Source: Paguma larvata
Taxonomy: Eukaryota > Chordata > Mammalia > Carnivora > Viverridae
DNA length: 64,000 nt
Direction: 5' to 3'
Assembly (NCBI GenBank): GCA_030068075.1
Contig: JAINVK010001445.1
Location: 1,302,001-1,366,000 of the forward strand
Translations under genes and position numbers: made by a program
Notes under the pieces: generated by a model
Told to the model about the DNA's origin: nothing
What the model saw: the letters and a program-made list of their open reading frames with translations, nothing else
Database searches by the model: none
In this document: in pieces, positions 46,775 through 57,161 of the stretch
How the letters are laid out: each line of letters starts with the position of its first letter
Numbering within the stretch: position 1 is the stretch's first letter

Positions 46775-46935
46775 TTTTATTTATTTTTTATTTTATATAT
46801 ATAGAGAGAACAGGAGAGAAGAACAGGGAAAGGGAGAGAGAGAATCCCAAACAGGCTCCACACTCAGCACAGAGCCCAATATGGGGCTCAATCCCATGAC
46901 CTTGAGATCATGACCTGAGCCAAAATCAAGATGGG
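46775..46935 (-). mobile_element. SINE, minus strand, head missing
   Basis: The GA-rich tract, AACAGGCTCCACACTCAGCA core and CTTGAGATCATGACCTGAGC are present in reverse. It stops before the tRNA-like head, where L1 5'UTR sequence begins. Confidence 0.85.
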
Positions 46936-47227
46936 CTGAATTTCATGAGTTCTTGCAAACAGCAAGGTTTAAAAATTGTAATTTTAAAGGTCAGCAGGCT
47001 TGGCTGGGATAGAGTCCAGAGGACACACTCTGCTCCTGGAGAGAAGGCAGGCAACAATCCTGAAGCAGACAGTATGGAAACAGCAATCTGAAGAATACCT
47101 GGGGCACACAGTTGGGAAGATTATTTGTTCAAATCAAAGCATGTCTCTGAGAAGATGTGTTCAAGGAGATACCTCTCTGGGAACAAAGGAGCTGGCTGGC
47201 ACCATTTCTCTGCCCATCCTTCAGCAT
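46936..47227 (+). mobile_element. L1 5'UTR fragment, one unit, plus strand
   Basis: TGAATTTCATGAGTTCTTGC, GGTCAGCAGGCTTGGCTGGG and GAGCTGGCTGGCACCATTTC match, in order, the 5'UTRs of the L1s at 15071, 37022 and 62466. It runs to CTTCAGCATAAAC and then into a CA repeat. Confidence 0.85.

Positions 47228-47278
<51 letters not shown>
47228..47278 (+). repeat. (CA)n microsatellite at an L1/L1 junction
   Basis: About 25 uninterrupted CA units lie between a plus-strand L1 5'UTR piece and the internal part of a minus-strand L1. This looks like a breakpoint or recombination junction. Confidence 0.95.
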
Positions 47279-47279
<1 letters not shown>

Positions 47280-47494
47280 TTTGGCTATTCAGGGTCTTTT
47301 TCATTCCATACAAACTTTAAGATTATTTGTTTTAACTCTGAAAAAAAAAAAACACTAGTGGTATTTTAATTGGGATTGCATTATATGGAATGTTTTCCCA
47401 TTTTTTGTGTCACATTTGATGTCTTTCATAAGTGTTCTATAGTTTTCAGACTATAGGTCTTTTACCTCTTTGGTTAGGCTTATTCCCTTGTATC

Positions 47495-47707
47495 TTTTTT
47501 TCTTTTTAAATGTTTATTTGTTTTTGAGAGAGGCAGACAGAGAGTGAGTACAGGAAGAGAAGAGAGAGGGAGACACAGACTTTGAGGCAAGTTCTAGGCT
47601 CTGAGCTGTCAGCACAGAACCCAATGCAGGGCTGGAAGTCATGAGCCATGAGATCATCACCTGAGATGAAGCCAGACGCTCAACCAACTGAACAACTCAG
47701 GTGCCCC
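47495..47707 (-). mobile_element. SINE, minus strand
   Basis: The complement of the head (GGGGCACCTGAGTTGTTCAG) lies at the right and TTTTTAAATGTTTATTTGTTTTTGAGAG at the left. Flanks TATTCCCTTGTATC (47481-47494) and TATTCCTTGTTATC (47708-47721) are a plausible TSD with small changes. Confidence 0.92.
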
Positions 47708-49231
47708 TATTCCTTGTTATCTTATGATTTTGATGCCATTGTAAATGGGATTTATTCCTTAATTTCTCTTTCAACTGCTTCATTATTGGTGTATAAAAGT
47801 GCAATGAATTTCTGTACATTGATATAATATCTTCTGACTTTGCTGAATTCATGTATTAGTTCCAACAACTTTTTGATTGTCTTTTGGGTTTTCTACATAG
47901 AGTATGTCATCTGCAAATAGTGAAATTTTTACTTCCTTGCTGATTTGTATGCCTTTGATTACTTTTTGTTCTGATTGCCGAGGCTAAGACTTCCAGTACC
48001 ACGTGAAATAGTAAGGGTGAAAGTGGACCTTAGAGTCTTAATCCTGACCCTAGAGGTAAAGCTCTCAGTTTTTCCCCATTGAGGGTGATATTAACTCTAG
48101 GTCATTTGTATTTTGCCTCTATGATGTTGAGGTATGCTCCTTATAATCCTTCCTTATGAGGATTTTTATCAAGAATAAATGCAGTGTTTTGTCAGATGCT
48201 TTTTCTTCATTTATTGAGAGAATCAATAAATCACGTTTATCACATTGATTCATTTGCAAATATTGAATCAACATTGCAGCCCAAGAATAAATCCCACTTG
48301 ATTATGCTGAATGACTTTTTTAATGTACTGTTGAATTCAAATTGCTAGGATTTTGTTGAGAATTTTTGCATCCAGGTTCATCAGGAATAGTCACCTGAAA
48401 TTCTCCTTTCTGGTGTGGTCTTTGTCTGGTTTAGGTATAAAGGTAATCCTGGCTTTAAGAATAAGTTTGGAAGCTTTTCTTCTATTTCTATTTTTTGGAA
48501 CAGTTTGAGAAGAACAGTTAGTAACTTCTTTAAATGTCTATTAGATTCCCCCTGGGAAGCCACCTGGCCCTGAACCCTGCTTTGTCGGGAGATTTCTGAT
48601 TACTGATTCAATTTATTTGCTGATTATAGGTCTGTTCAAATTTTCTATTTCTTCCTGTTACAGTTTTGGTAGTCTGCATCTTTCTAGGAATTTGATAATT
48701 TCTTCCAGATTTCCCAGTTTGTTGGTATATAATTTTTCATAATATTCTTGTATGTTTGTTTGTATTTCTATAGTGCTGGTTTCAATCTCTCTTCCTTCAT
48801 TCATGGCTTTATATGGTTCTTCCTTTTTCCTTTCTGAAAAGCTGGAGAGGGGCTTATCACTTTTATTAATTCCTTCAAAGAACCAACTCTTAGTTTGTTG
48901 ATCTGTTCTATTGGGGTTTTGTTGTTGTTTTTGTTTGATTCTATTTCATTTATTTCTGCTCTAATCTTTATTTCCCTTCTTCTGCTGACTTTAGAGTTTA
49001 TTTTCTTTCCCTTTTCTAGTTCCTTTATCTGTAATGTTAGGTTACATATTGAGACTTTTCTTCCTTCTTGATGCAGGTTTGTATTGCAATATACTTCCCT
49101 CTTAGGACCGTCTTTGCTGCATCCTAAAGGTTTCAGAACATCACATTTTCATTTTCATTGCTTCCATTTTCGTGAGTACTTTTTTATTTTGTCTTTAATT
49201 TCCTTGTCAACCCATTCATTTTCTTTTACCT

Positions 49232-49271
49232 CCATGTAATTGTGGTCTTTCTTGTGGCCACAATTACATGG
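49232..49271. repeat. Perfect 14-bp hairpin within the old L1
   Basis: CCATGTAATTGTGG (49232-49245) and its exact reverse complement CCACAATTACATGG (49258-49271) flank a 12-base loop. Other L1 copies do not show this stem at the matching place. Confidence 0.9.
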
Positions 49272-50825
49272 CTTCAAGTTTCATAGTGTTGTGGTCTGAA
49301 ATTATGCATGGTATGATTTCAATCTTTTTGTATTTGTTGAGCACTGATTTGGAACCCAGTATGTGATCTTTTTTGGAGAATGTTTCATGTGCACTCAAAA
49401 AGAATGCATATTCTGCTGCTTTAGGATGGAATGTTGTGAATATATCTGTTAAGTCCTTCCAGTGTAGTGTGTCATACAAAGCCATTGTTTCCTTGATGAT
49501 TTTCTGCTTAGATGGTCTGTAAATTACTGTAAGTGGGGTGTTAAAATCTCCTGCTATTAATGACAATGTGTCTGTTATTAATTGACTTATGTATTTTGGT
49601 GCTGTATAGTTGGGTGCATAAATATTTGCAATTGTTAGATCTTCTTAATGGATAGACACTTTAATTATGATACAATGCTCTTCTTCATCTCTTATTACTG
49701 TCTTTCTTATAAAATCTAGTTTGTCTGATATAAGTATGGCTACTTCAGCTTTCTTTTGGTGTTCATTTTTATGATTGACATTTCTCCACTCCCTTACTTT
49801 CAGTCTACAGTTGTCTCTAGGTCTCAAATGAGCATCTTGTAGGCAGCAAATAGATGTGTTTTGTTTTGTTTTTATCCATTCCAATTCCCTATGTCTTTTT
49901 ATTGGAGCATTTAGTCCACTTTCATTCAGACTGATAATTGAAACACATGAATTTAGTGCCATGTGTCACCTGTACATTTGGTGTTTCTGGTGATGTTCTC
50001 TATTCCTTTCTAGTCTTTGTTGTTGGTCTTTTGTTTGCATTGAGAGAGTCCTCTTTAATATTTCTTGCAGGGCTGATCTAGGGGCATAAACTCCTTTAAT
50101 TTTTGTTTGTCTGGAAAGCTCTTAATTTCTCCTTTGGTTCTGGATGACAGCCTTACTGGATAAAGTATTCTTGGCTGCATATTTTTCTTCCCATTCAGCA
50201 CACTGAATATATCCTGTCATTCCCTTCTGGCCTGCCAAGTTTCTGTGGACAGATCTTCTCTGAATCTGATTTGTCTTGTCTTGTAAGTTAAGAATATTTT
50301 TTTTCCCTTCCTGCTTTCAGAATTCGTTCTTTGTGCATTTTGTGAATTTGACTATGACATGTCTAGGGTGATGGTTGTTTTTTGTTGAATTTAATTGGAA
50401 TTCTCTGTGCTTCTTATATTTATATGTTTGTGTCCTTCCCCAGGTTAAGGAAGTTTTCAGCTATAATTTGCTCAAATAAATCTTCTGCCCCTTTTTCTAT
50501 CTCTTTCTCATCTGGGACTCCTATAATAAGAAAGTTATTACATATTAAGAAGTTGCTGAGTTTTCTATGTCTAACTTTGTGATCCAATCCCTTTCTTGTC
50601 CTCTTCTTTTCAGCTTCATTATTTTCCATTATTTTTTCTCCTATGGCACTGATTCATTTATCCATTTCATCCATCCTCACTGTTATGGCATCCGTTTGGG
50701 ATTACATCTTGGTTGTAGCATTACAACTTCAGTCTGAATAAATTTGAGTTCTTTTATCTCTGCAGTAAGGGATTCTTTACTGGTTTCTATACATTTTTTA
50801 AAGTATAGATAGTATCTTTATAATT

Positions 50826-51036
50826 TTTTTTCAATTTTTAATGTTTATTTATTTTTGAGAGAGAGACAGAGGTTAAGCAGGGGAGAGGAAGAGAGAGAGG
50901 GAGACACAGAATCCGAAGCAGGCTCTAGGCTCTGAGTTGTCAGGACAGAACCTAATGCAGGGCTCAAACCATGAACCATGAGATCATGACCTGAGCCAAA
51001 GTCAGACGTTTAACCAACTGAGCCATCCAAATACCT
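50826..51036 (-). mobile_element. SINE, minus strand
   Basis: TTTTTAATGTTTATTTATTTTTGAGAG at the left, GA tract, AGTTGTCAGGACAGAACC core, and the complement of a GAGGTATTTGGATGGCTCAG head at the right. A TATAATT(T/G)TTAT-like repeat lies on both sides. Confidence 0.92.
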
Positions 51037-51249
51037 CTATAATTGTTATAAATTCTAGTTCAGATATCTTACGTATATCTGTATTGATTAAATCCATGGC
51101 TGTAATTTCTATTTTCTGTTTTTTCTTTTGTGGTCAATTCCATCTTGTCATTTTGTATAGGGAAAAACACTTCCCCCTCAAGAAACAAAAGTTAACAACT
51201 AGATCCTAGGTGTCTTTTGGTATGCTTGTTGTAAGAAGCTAAAGCCAAA

Positions 51250-51325
51250 AAAAATTATTATATTATTTACATTATATATACATATATTTTATATTATATA
51301 TATTATTATATTATATATATTTGAT
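51250..51325. repeat. AT-rich simple sequence
   Basis: Degenerate TATA/TTATAT repeats (ATTATATATACATATATTTTATATTATATATATTATTATATTATATATA-like). Self-complementary and probably variable. Confidence 0.85.
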
Positions 51326-51913
51326 AACATGCCTTCTTCATCTCTTGTTACTAGCATGTCTTATTTTTGTAAAATCTAGTTTATATGTATGTATGTATAT
51401 ACATATTAAAAAATTAAAATTTTAAAAAATTAAAAATAAAGAAAAAGAAAAAGAAAAAGAAAACTAGACCCTTTCATCCCTGGAGCTGAAATTTTAGAGC
51501 ACTCTACTATCAGTCTTGGCTTCTGCAAATGGTTCGTTCTGACATTTTGGGTGAGGGGCCTGTTCTGTTGATTCTGAGGCTGACTGGCACCTGCAGGGCT
51601 CAGGGAAGCAGGATTTCGTTGAGCGGCTCTGGTATCCACCTGGTGGCACTATTTAACTCTTTGAGTATGTCAGTTCTGTGGGTGGAGGGTGAAAATGGCT
51701 TTGTTGCACTCTCTAGTCTTGTTGCAGGGAACTCATACCCATCACCCCTCAGGAATCCCTGGTTGATGAGCAAACAGTCATCCCTCCTGTGTCCTTAGCT
51801 TTTGTCAGATCCCCGCCTGCACACTGCCTGTGTTTGAGCTCTGTGCCTGCCAGGCATCACAGTGCTCCTGTGTTTTATATCAGGCAGGGCTGTGTTTCAA
51901 AATTCTAAATTTC

Positions 51914-52113
51914 CGGACTGCCTGGGTGACTCAGTCCATTTACCATCTGACTTAATTTCAGCTCAGGTCATGATTCCAGGGTTGTGGGATCAAGCTTCGA
52001 GTTGGGCTCCGCATTGAGCATGGAGCCTGTGTAAGATTCTCTCTCTCTCTCTTACTGCCCCTCCTTCTTCCCCTCTCCCTTGTTCACATACCCTCTCTCT
52101 AAAAAAGTTTAAA
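51914..52113 (+). mobile_element. Older carnivore SINE
   Basis: It has head GGACTGCCTGGGTGACTCAG, CAGGTCATGATTCCAGGGTT, CAAGCTTCGAGTTGGGCTCC and a CT-rich end with an AAAAAAGTTTAAAG tail. The CCAGGGTTGTGGGATCAAGC type marks an older subfamily. It sits in L1 5'UTR. Confidence 0.87.
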
Positions 52114-53026
52114 GAATCTCTAAACTTCAGAGATCCTGGTAGCACAACCCCATGCTTATCCTCTGGCCAAAAGTTTCACTGCACCGTGGCTGGTGCCGCA
52201 TTGTCCCTGAAACAGTCACTTAACCTTGTAGTGGTTTGGCATTTTTAGTAAATAACAACACAAAGCCAGCGCCAAGGTTTGCTGCCCTAAGCCAGTCAGT
52301 GTCTTTTTCCTATGCTGGTGAAGAGGACAGCTCAATGGTGCCCATCCACCTGGTCTTTTTTCTGTAGAGAGGTCATATCACCTCTACCAAACACACTTCA
52401 ATGCAATGGAACTCTTTCTTGGTAATCTTCAGACCCTGCTGCCCAATACCAGGTCTCCACCCTCCTTTCCCAGCAGAGCATTTTCAGGCATGATCCTGGC
52501 AATGAAACTTCACACTTTGCACTCCTCTGTTTATAAAAAATACTTGTGGCATTTAAACCCTCTCCTTTTTCTCAGTCAATGGTTTGGGGGTAGAGTATTT
52601 CTGGTTTTCACTCTTTCTTTCTGTCTCTCCTCTCTCTGCAGTCAGGACTCCAACCCATCCACAAAACCCATGGCTCTTTTCTCCCATAAGTCAACTCTGA
52701 CAGTTCCTACCTTCCACAGGTGATCCTTTTTTTCTGCTTGTAGATGTGAAGGTTGTTTGTTTCTCACAGTACTCAGATTGACTTCTTGGGTGTTCAGAAT
52801 GATTTGATATTTATCTAGCTATGTTCAAGGATGAGACAAACTTAAGGCCACCCTACTCTTCCACAATCTTAATTAAGCTCCTTGAATGATTCTTAAGTAG
52901 ACGATTAACATGATATAATTGGAGTTTCATAAGACCATTCTAATTTCTGAGTAAAAATTGGACGAGAGAGAAAAAAATTGGGAGTTAAAAAATTCAAAAT
53001 GAGGCTAGTGAAAAAATCCAGGACAG

Positions 53027-53149
53027 GGTGTCTAGGTGGCTCAGTCAGTTAAGTATGTGACTTGGCTCAGGTCATGATCTCACAGTCATGGATACAAGCC
53101 CTATGTTGGACTCTGTGCTGACAGCTCAGAGCCAGAAGCCTACTTCATA

Positions 53150-53197
<48 letters not shown>

Positions 53198-53275
53198 CTG
53201 CCCCTCCCCCACTCACACTCTATCTCTCTCAAAAATAAATAAACATTTTAAAAAATCGTAAAGAAAAGAGTAAAA
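53027..53275 (+). mobile_element. SINE with perfect 17-bp TSD and internal (TG)n
   Basis: Head GGTGTCTAGGTGGCTCAGTC, core GACAGCTCAGAGCC, tail AAAAATAAATAAACATTTTAAAA. The exact repeat GAAAAAATCCAGGACAG lies at 53010-53026 and 53276-53292. The stretch usually reading TCTGTGTCTCCCTCTCTC has become a 43-base TG run at 53153-53195. Confidence 0.96.
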
Positions 53276-53292
53276 GAAAAAATCCAGGACAG

Positions 53293-53715
53293 TGAGACAG
53301 TGGTAAACATATTTTAATGTGAAACATGTGAATGTATTTAAAAGATATTCAGAGGAAATAATTGATAGTAAATGAATTTTGGTGCATGTTGATTGTGAAG
53401 TTTCAGTGGTATAGCCAGAAGAAGTTATCAAATACAGAGTTGGCTATGTGGGGCAGAGAAATAGTTGGGAGCTTTAATTGTGGGAAATTTCAGCATATAG
53501 ATGGTTGTTGAATTTATGAACTTAACGTGTGCTAAAGAAGCCTATGAATAAAGTATTAATTTTCTTTAAAAATAATCTACTGCCACCTCATTTACTTAAG
53601 TAGCATAGAAAATATCTAATTTATTCTTTTAATGGGGGATACAATTTCTACAACATTGTATTCATACAGTTTCTATAACATTGTCTTCGTTTTCTTTTGT
53701 CTCATTTTTAAACAT
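53293..53715. other. 5' flank of the olfactory receptor gene
   Basis: Unique-looking AT-rich DNA. A local tandem duplication, AATTTCTACAACATTGTATTC and AGTTTCTATAACATTGTCTTC, lies at 53645-53690. No TATA box or homeodomain-type promoter can be placed reliably. The true promoter of an OR gene is usually kilobases upstream, before a non-coding exon. Confidence 0.45.
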
Positions 53716-53734
53716 TTTATATTTCCCTAAACAG
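53716..53734 (+). promoter_or_regulatory. Candidate 3' splice acceptor before the OR coding exon
   Basis: TTTATATTTCCCTAAACAG ends in AG 20 bases before the ATG, after a modest pyrimidine tract. Many OR genes have a non-coding first exon spliced just before the intronless coding exon, so this is a plausible acceptor. No RNA evidence is available. Confidence 0.45.
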
Positions 53735-53754
53735 AATACAGATTTCCTTGCCCA

Positions 53755-54690
53755 ATGGACAACCTCACAGAAGTGACGGAATTCTTGCTCATGGGGTTTT
53801 CTGATATTTGGGCACTACAGATACTTCATGCTGGACTGTTTCTGCTGATTTATCTGGCAGCACTGGTGTGGAACCTTCTCATCATGACAATCATTACTTT
53901 TGATCAGTATCTTCACATGCCCATGTACTTCTTTCTGAAGAACCTCTCATTTTTGGATTTGTGCTACATCTCAGTCACTGTGCCTAAATCAGTCCATAGC
54001 TCCCTGACTCACAGTAACTCTATCTCTTATCTTGGCTGTGTGGCTCAAGTCTATTTTTTCTTTGCTTTTGCATCTGCTGAGCTTGCCTTTCTCACAGTCA
54101 TGTCCTTTGATCGCTATGTTGCCATTTGCCAGCCCCTCCAATATGAAGCCATTATGACATCGGAAAAATGCCAACACATGGCAGTCATCGCTTGGCTAAG
54201 TTGCTTTATTTATGCAGCAGTTCACACTGGCAACATATTTGGGGAGCACATTTCAAAATGCAACATAATCCACCAGTTCTTCTGTGATATCCCTCATGTG
54301 TTGGCCCTGGTTTCCCATGAGGTTTTCTTCGTTGAGTTTGTGACCCTGGCTTTGAGCTCCTGCATCGTGCTGGGATGCTTTGTTTTTATGATCATCTCCT
54401 ATATCCACATCTTCTCAACAGTACTCAAAATCCCTTCAGTGGAAGGTAGGGCGAAAGCCTTTTCCACCTGCTCCCCACAGTTGATTGTCATCATGCTCTT
54501 CCTCACTACAGGGCTCTTTGCTGCCTTAGGACCAAGTGCCAAGACTTCACCCAATCAAGATTTGGTGATTGCTGTGGCCTACACAGTTTTGCCTCCCTTC
54601 CTGAATCCCATCATATATAGTCTTAGAAACAAGGAGATTAAAGCAGCTATTTGGAGACTATTTGTGAAGATAAGTTCTCTGCAAAAGTAA
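53755..54690 (+). CDS. Olfactory receptor, OR family 14-like, intact
   Basis: This is a 311-residue seven-helix odorant receptor expected in the cilia of olfactory sensory neurons, signalling through Golf. Key parts: N-glycosylation site N3-L-T; PMYFFLKNLSFLDLC at 56-70; C95; MSFDRYVAIC at 116-125; C169 and C177 in loop 2; KAFSTCSPQL at 234-243; NPIIYSLRN at 284-292. The opening NLTEVTEFLLMGFS and overall wording point to OR14. Length is normal and the frame is open from ATG to TAA. Oddities are W39 where ORs have G before the helix-1 Asn, no third loop-2 cysteine (S187), and Q242 in place of the usual His. The downstream genes are only repeats, so cluster context is not visible. The exact family member is not assigned. 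Confidence 0.95.
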   Translation: MDNLTEVTEFLLMGFSDIWALQILHAGLFLLIYLAALVWNLLIMTIITFDQYLHMPMYFFLKNLSFLDLCYISVTVPKSVHSSLTHSNSISYLGCVAQVYFFFAFASAELAFLTVMSFDRYVAICQPLQYEAIMTSEKCQHMAVIAWLSCFIYAAVHTGNIFGEHISKCNIIHQFFCDIPHVLALVSHEVFFVEFVTLALSSCIVLGCFVFMIISYIHIFSTVLKIPSVEGRAKAFSTCSPQLIVIMLFLTTGLFAALGPSAKTSPNQDLVIAVAYTVLPPFLNPIIYSLRNKEIKAAIWRLFVKISSLQK

Positions 54691-54838
54691 AGCATTTAGA
54701 CTTTGCTAGTGAAAGATCTGTAATGAAAGACCAGGAGAGCATAAATACCTTCTTAAAAGAAAATATTTTAGAAAAATTATTGAGTGGAAGAATATTTCCA
54801 AACAATATTTAGTATTAAATATGAATGTTTCTTCAAAA

Positions 54839-54844
54839 AATAAA
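54839..54844 (+). promoter_or_regulatory. Candidate poly-A signal of the OR gene
   Basis: AATAAA lies 149 bases after the stop codon in an A-rich run. OR 3'UTRs vary in length and later signals are possible. Confidence 0.4.
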
Positions 54845-55299
54845 AATCTCCTTGATATAAAATATCGCAAAGTTGTTTAAGTACATCTTTCTATGGTATT
54901 TCTCTTCTTCTGATTCTGTGTATTTTTGAACTCATTTAAATGCCTTATATTGAACCTGATGTCCTACACTCAAATTACCATGTATTTGTTGGAAGAGGCC
55001 ACACACACCAACATACACTGTTTCTAGTACATGTTTTATCTACTCAGCAAAAGAGAGCATAGAAAAAGCAAGGAAGTTACATAGGGTAGGAGAAAATAGT
55101 GTAGTATTTTGCCCAATATTTTAATATTTTTTTCTTTCACTCTTAGCTAATTCTATAAATGCATCAAGAAATTGAGCCAAGTTTCAACACTCTTTATGAC
55201 AGTGAATTATATTTCATGTTTCTCTTTTGAATGCTATAATAATTATTGCAATAATAAAAGCAGATAAATGTATAGTATTTGGCTTAAAACAGACACTGG
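54845..55299. other. 3' flank of the OR gene, unassigned
   Basis: AT-rich unique-looking sequence with no recognised repeat or frame. Confidence 0.4.
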
Positions 55300-55915
55300 T
55301 CTAAATATATATTTATGTTCATAGTGATACAATTCTTACAATAACACAACACAATAACAACGTTGATTCTATGTGAGAAACAGAACACCACAATGACCAT
55401 TCGTTCAGGCTCAAAGATCTCTGAGATCACTGGGTTAAAAATAACCCAAAAAGAATTGAGTGAAAATGCCCTTGGGAATGTGGTCTGTTCTTTAGTACAC
55501 AGATTAGGATGTTCTCCCTTAAAGGAAGCCAGCTGTAACTAGCATCATGTGTTTACTCCCCTCTTTGTCTTTCATATTGCCATTAAGGTTCCCACCTTAT
55601 CCTATGCATCTGCAAGACTTCATTTGCATAACCAGATATGCGTTGTTGTCACACCCTACTGACCTTCTGCTGTTAATCCTAGTAGCTCTGTAAAAGGATA
55701 AAAGGAGATGGATAAGCTCCGGTTAGCTTGGGGGCCCCAGTGCCTCCTCTACTGTCGTCTCTTTTTTTCTCAGTTTCTTCACCACCCCATGTCCATGGTT
55801 GGTGAGGTCGACAGTTCTATTTATTTCATCCGGGTTTCATAGATAAGAAAACTGAATTCAAACTCAAGAACATGGCCAAGTTTACACAACTAAATGATCA
55901 GAACGAATAATTGTT
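55300..55915 (+). mobile_element. MIR, split by a solo LTR
   Basis: TACAATTCTTACAATAACAC and GATTCTA before the LTR join to TTTATTTCATCCGGGTTTCATAGATAAGAAAACTGAATTC after it, in MIR order (CTTACAACAACCC, ATTATCCCCATTTTACAGATGAGGAAACTGAGG). It ends around CATGGCCAAGTTTACACAAC, matching the MIR CTTGCCCAAGGTCACACAGC block. Confidence 0.65.
55372..55813 (+). mobile_element. Solo LTR candidate with 6-bp TSD
   Basis: A 442-bp segment begins TGTGAGAAAC and ends GTCGACA. Flanks are ATTCTA (55366-55371) and GTTCTA (55814-55819), a 6-bp duplication with one mismatch. Removing it restores a continuous MIR. It has an LTR-like layout: octamer-like ATTTGCAT at 55623, TAAAAGGATAAAAGG at 55691 as a TATA region, and GGGGGCCCCAGTGCCTCC after it. 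I cannot name the family. The 6-bp duplication suggests ERV2. Confidence 0.65.
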
Positions 55916-56683
55916 ATCGAACAGTTTGATGAGAGAATTTATAATGTTTTCATAATTCTATACTATTTTATTATCTGCAATAAACAAAAATTAATGTTCT
56001 TATATTATACTTCTGGAATACATGTACTCTTTTTTATTGTTTTTCTATGTTAGATATTATATTCTTATTGCTAGTATTCCTAGGGTAATTATACCTATTA
56101 CATATGGAATGTTATAAAAGGGTGTCACTTTTGGTGCCATTCTTATGTATTCTTTTAAAAGTCATCTAGATTCACAGGATGATTATTGAAGCTGTCTTCC
56201 CTTTTTATTCTTCAAAATAATTTAAATATTTACTTTTATTCCTCAAATATTTAATAGGTGAAACTTATGAACCACTTTTGATTAGAGGCTGTATTTGAAA
56301 TATTGATGACATTTTCCAACTTTGCATATAATTAGTTTATACTCTTTTATAAATTTTTAAATTTTCTAAGTTAATATTTCATTTAAAATGGTCCATTTCA
56401 TTCTGGATTTTGTATCTAAGTTTATGTCCATGATTTCACTACTAATTCCTTAAAATTATATGTTTCTTAAGACTTCATTGATTACATTTTCTAAATGTGT
56501 GCATATTTTATTTTTAATTTAATTTATCTGCAGGATATTAATTACTTTAAAGTTCTTAGCTTTTTAATTTCTAATTAGATATAATGTAATTCACTTTTCT
56601 TGGTGTACAGTTCTATGAATTTTGACAACTTGCATAGAGTCATGTTATCATCTTCACTATCTAGATACAAGCAACTGTATTTT
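55916..56683. other. AT-rich unassigned sequence
   Basis: No repeat or gene was recognised in about 0.8 kb. Confidence 0.4.
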
Positions 56684-56702
56684 GCCACAAAATTTGCTTT
56701 TT

Positions 56703-56919
56703 AAAATTTGTTTAATGTTTTATTTATTTTTGAGAAAGAGAGATAGAAAGTGTGAGTAGAGAAGGGCAGAGAGAAAAGGAGACACAGATTCTGAAGCAGG
56801 CTCCAGACTCTGATCTGTCAGCACAGAGCCCAATGTGGGGTTCGAACTCACAAACTGTGAGATCAGGATCTGAGCTAAAGTCAGATGCTGAATCGACTGA
56901 GCCACCCAGGTGCTCCTCC
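56703..56919 (-). mobile_element. SINE, minus strand
   Basis: TTTAATGTTTTATTTATTTTTGAGA at the left, GTCAGCACAGAGCCCAATGT core and the complement of GAGCACCTGGGTGGCTCAGT at the right. CCACAAAA on both sides (56684 and 56919) is probably part of the TSD. Confidence 0.93.
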
Positions 56920-56974
56920 ACAAAACTCCCTTTTGAAAATATTTGTGAGTTAAAAAAAAAAGTCCACTATTGTT

Positions 56975-57150
56975 GGGGCACCTGAGTGGCTCAGTCGTTT
57001 AACCATCTGACTCTGGATTTTGGCTAGGGTCATGATCTCATGGTTTGTGATTTCAAGCTCCTCATCAGGTTCCGTGCTGGCAGCAGAACCTGCTTGGGAA
57101 TCCACCCCCTCCCACCTCTCCCTATCTCTCTCTCTCTCAATAAAAATAAC
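56975..57150 (+). mobile_element. SINE, internally shortened
   Basis: Head GGGGCACCTGAGTGGCTCAG, GTCATGATCTCATGGTTTGT, CATCAGGTTCCGTGCTGGCA, then a shortened CT-rich part and a CAATAAAAATAAC tail. Confidence 0.9.
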
Positions 57151-57161
57151 TAACATTATTA

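Larger units (their letters stand above)
47279..52870 (-). mobile_element. Old minus-strand L1, 5'UTR through RT
   Basis: Read right to left: 5' end near 52870, 5'UTR to about 51000, ORF1 about 50950-50030, endonuclease about 49960-49260, then RT down to 47279 in the thumb region. The 3' end is absent. The RT box near 47912 still reads GCA GAT GAC, and long decayed frames remain (105 codons at 49645-49962, 100 at 49264-49566). SINEs interrupt it at 47495, 50826 and 51914. The 5'UTR differs in sequence from the plus-strand old L1s. Confidence 0.88.

Noticed and set aside
47228..47278. CRISPR-like regular repeats (CA, GT, GA and TA runs)
   Set aside because: These are simple dinucleotide microsatellites without spacers, in a mammalian genome.
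53989..54177. 62-codon minus-strand frame inside the OR gene
   Set aside because: It is antisense to conserved OR coding sequence and is a shadow.
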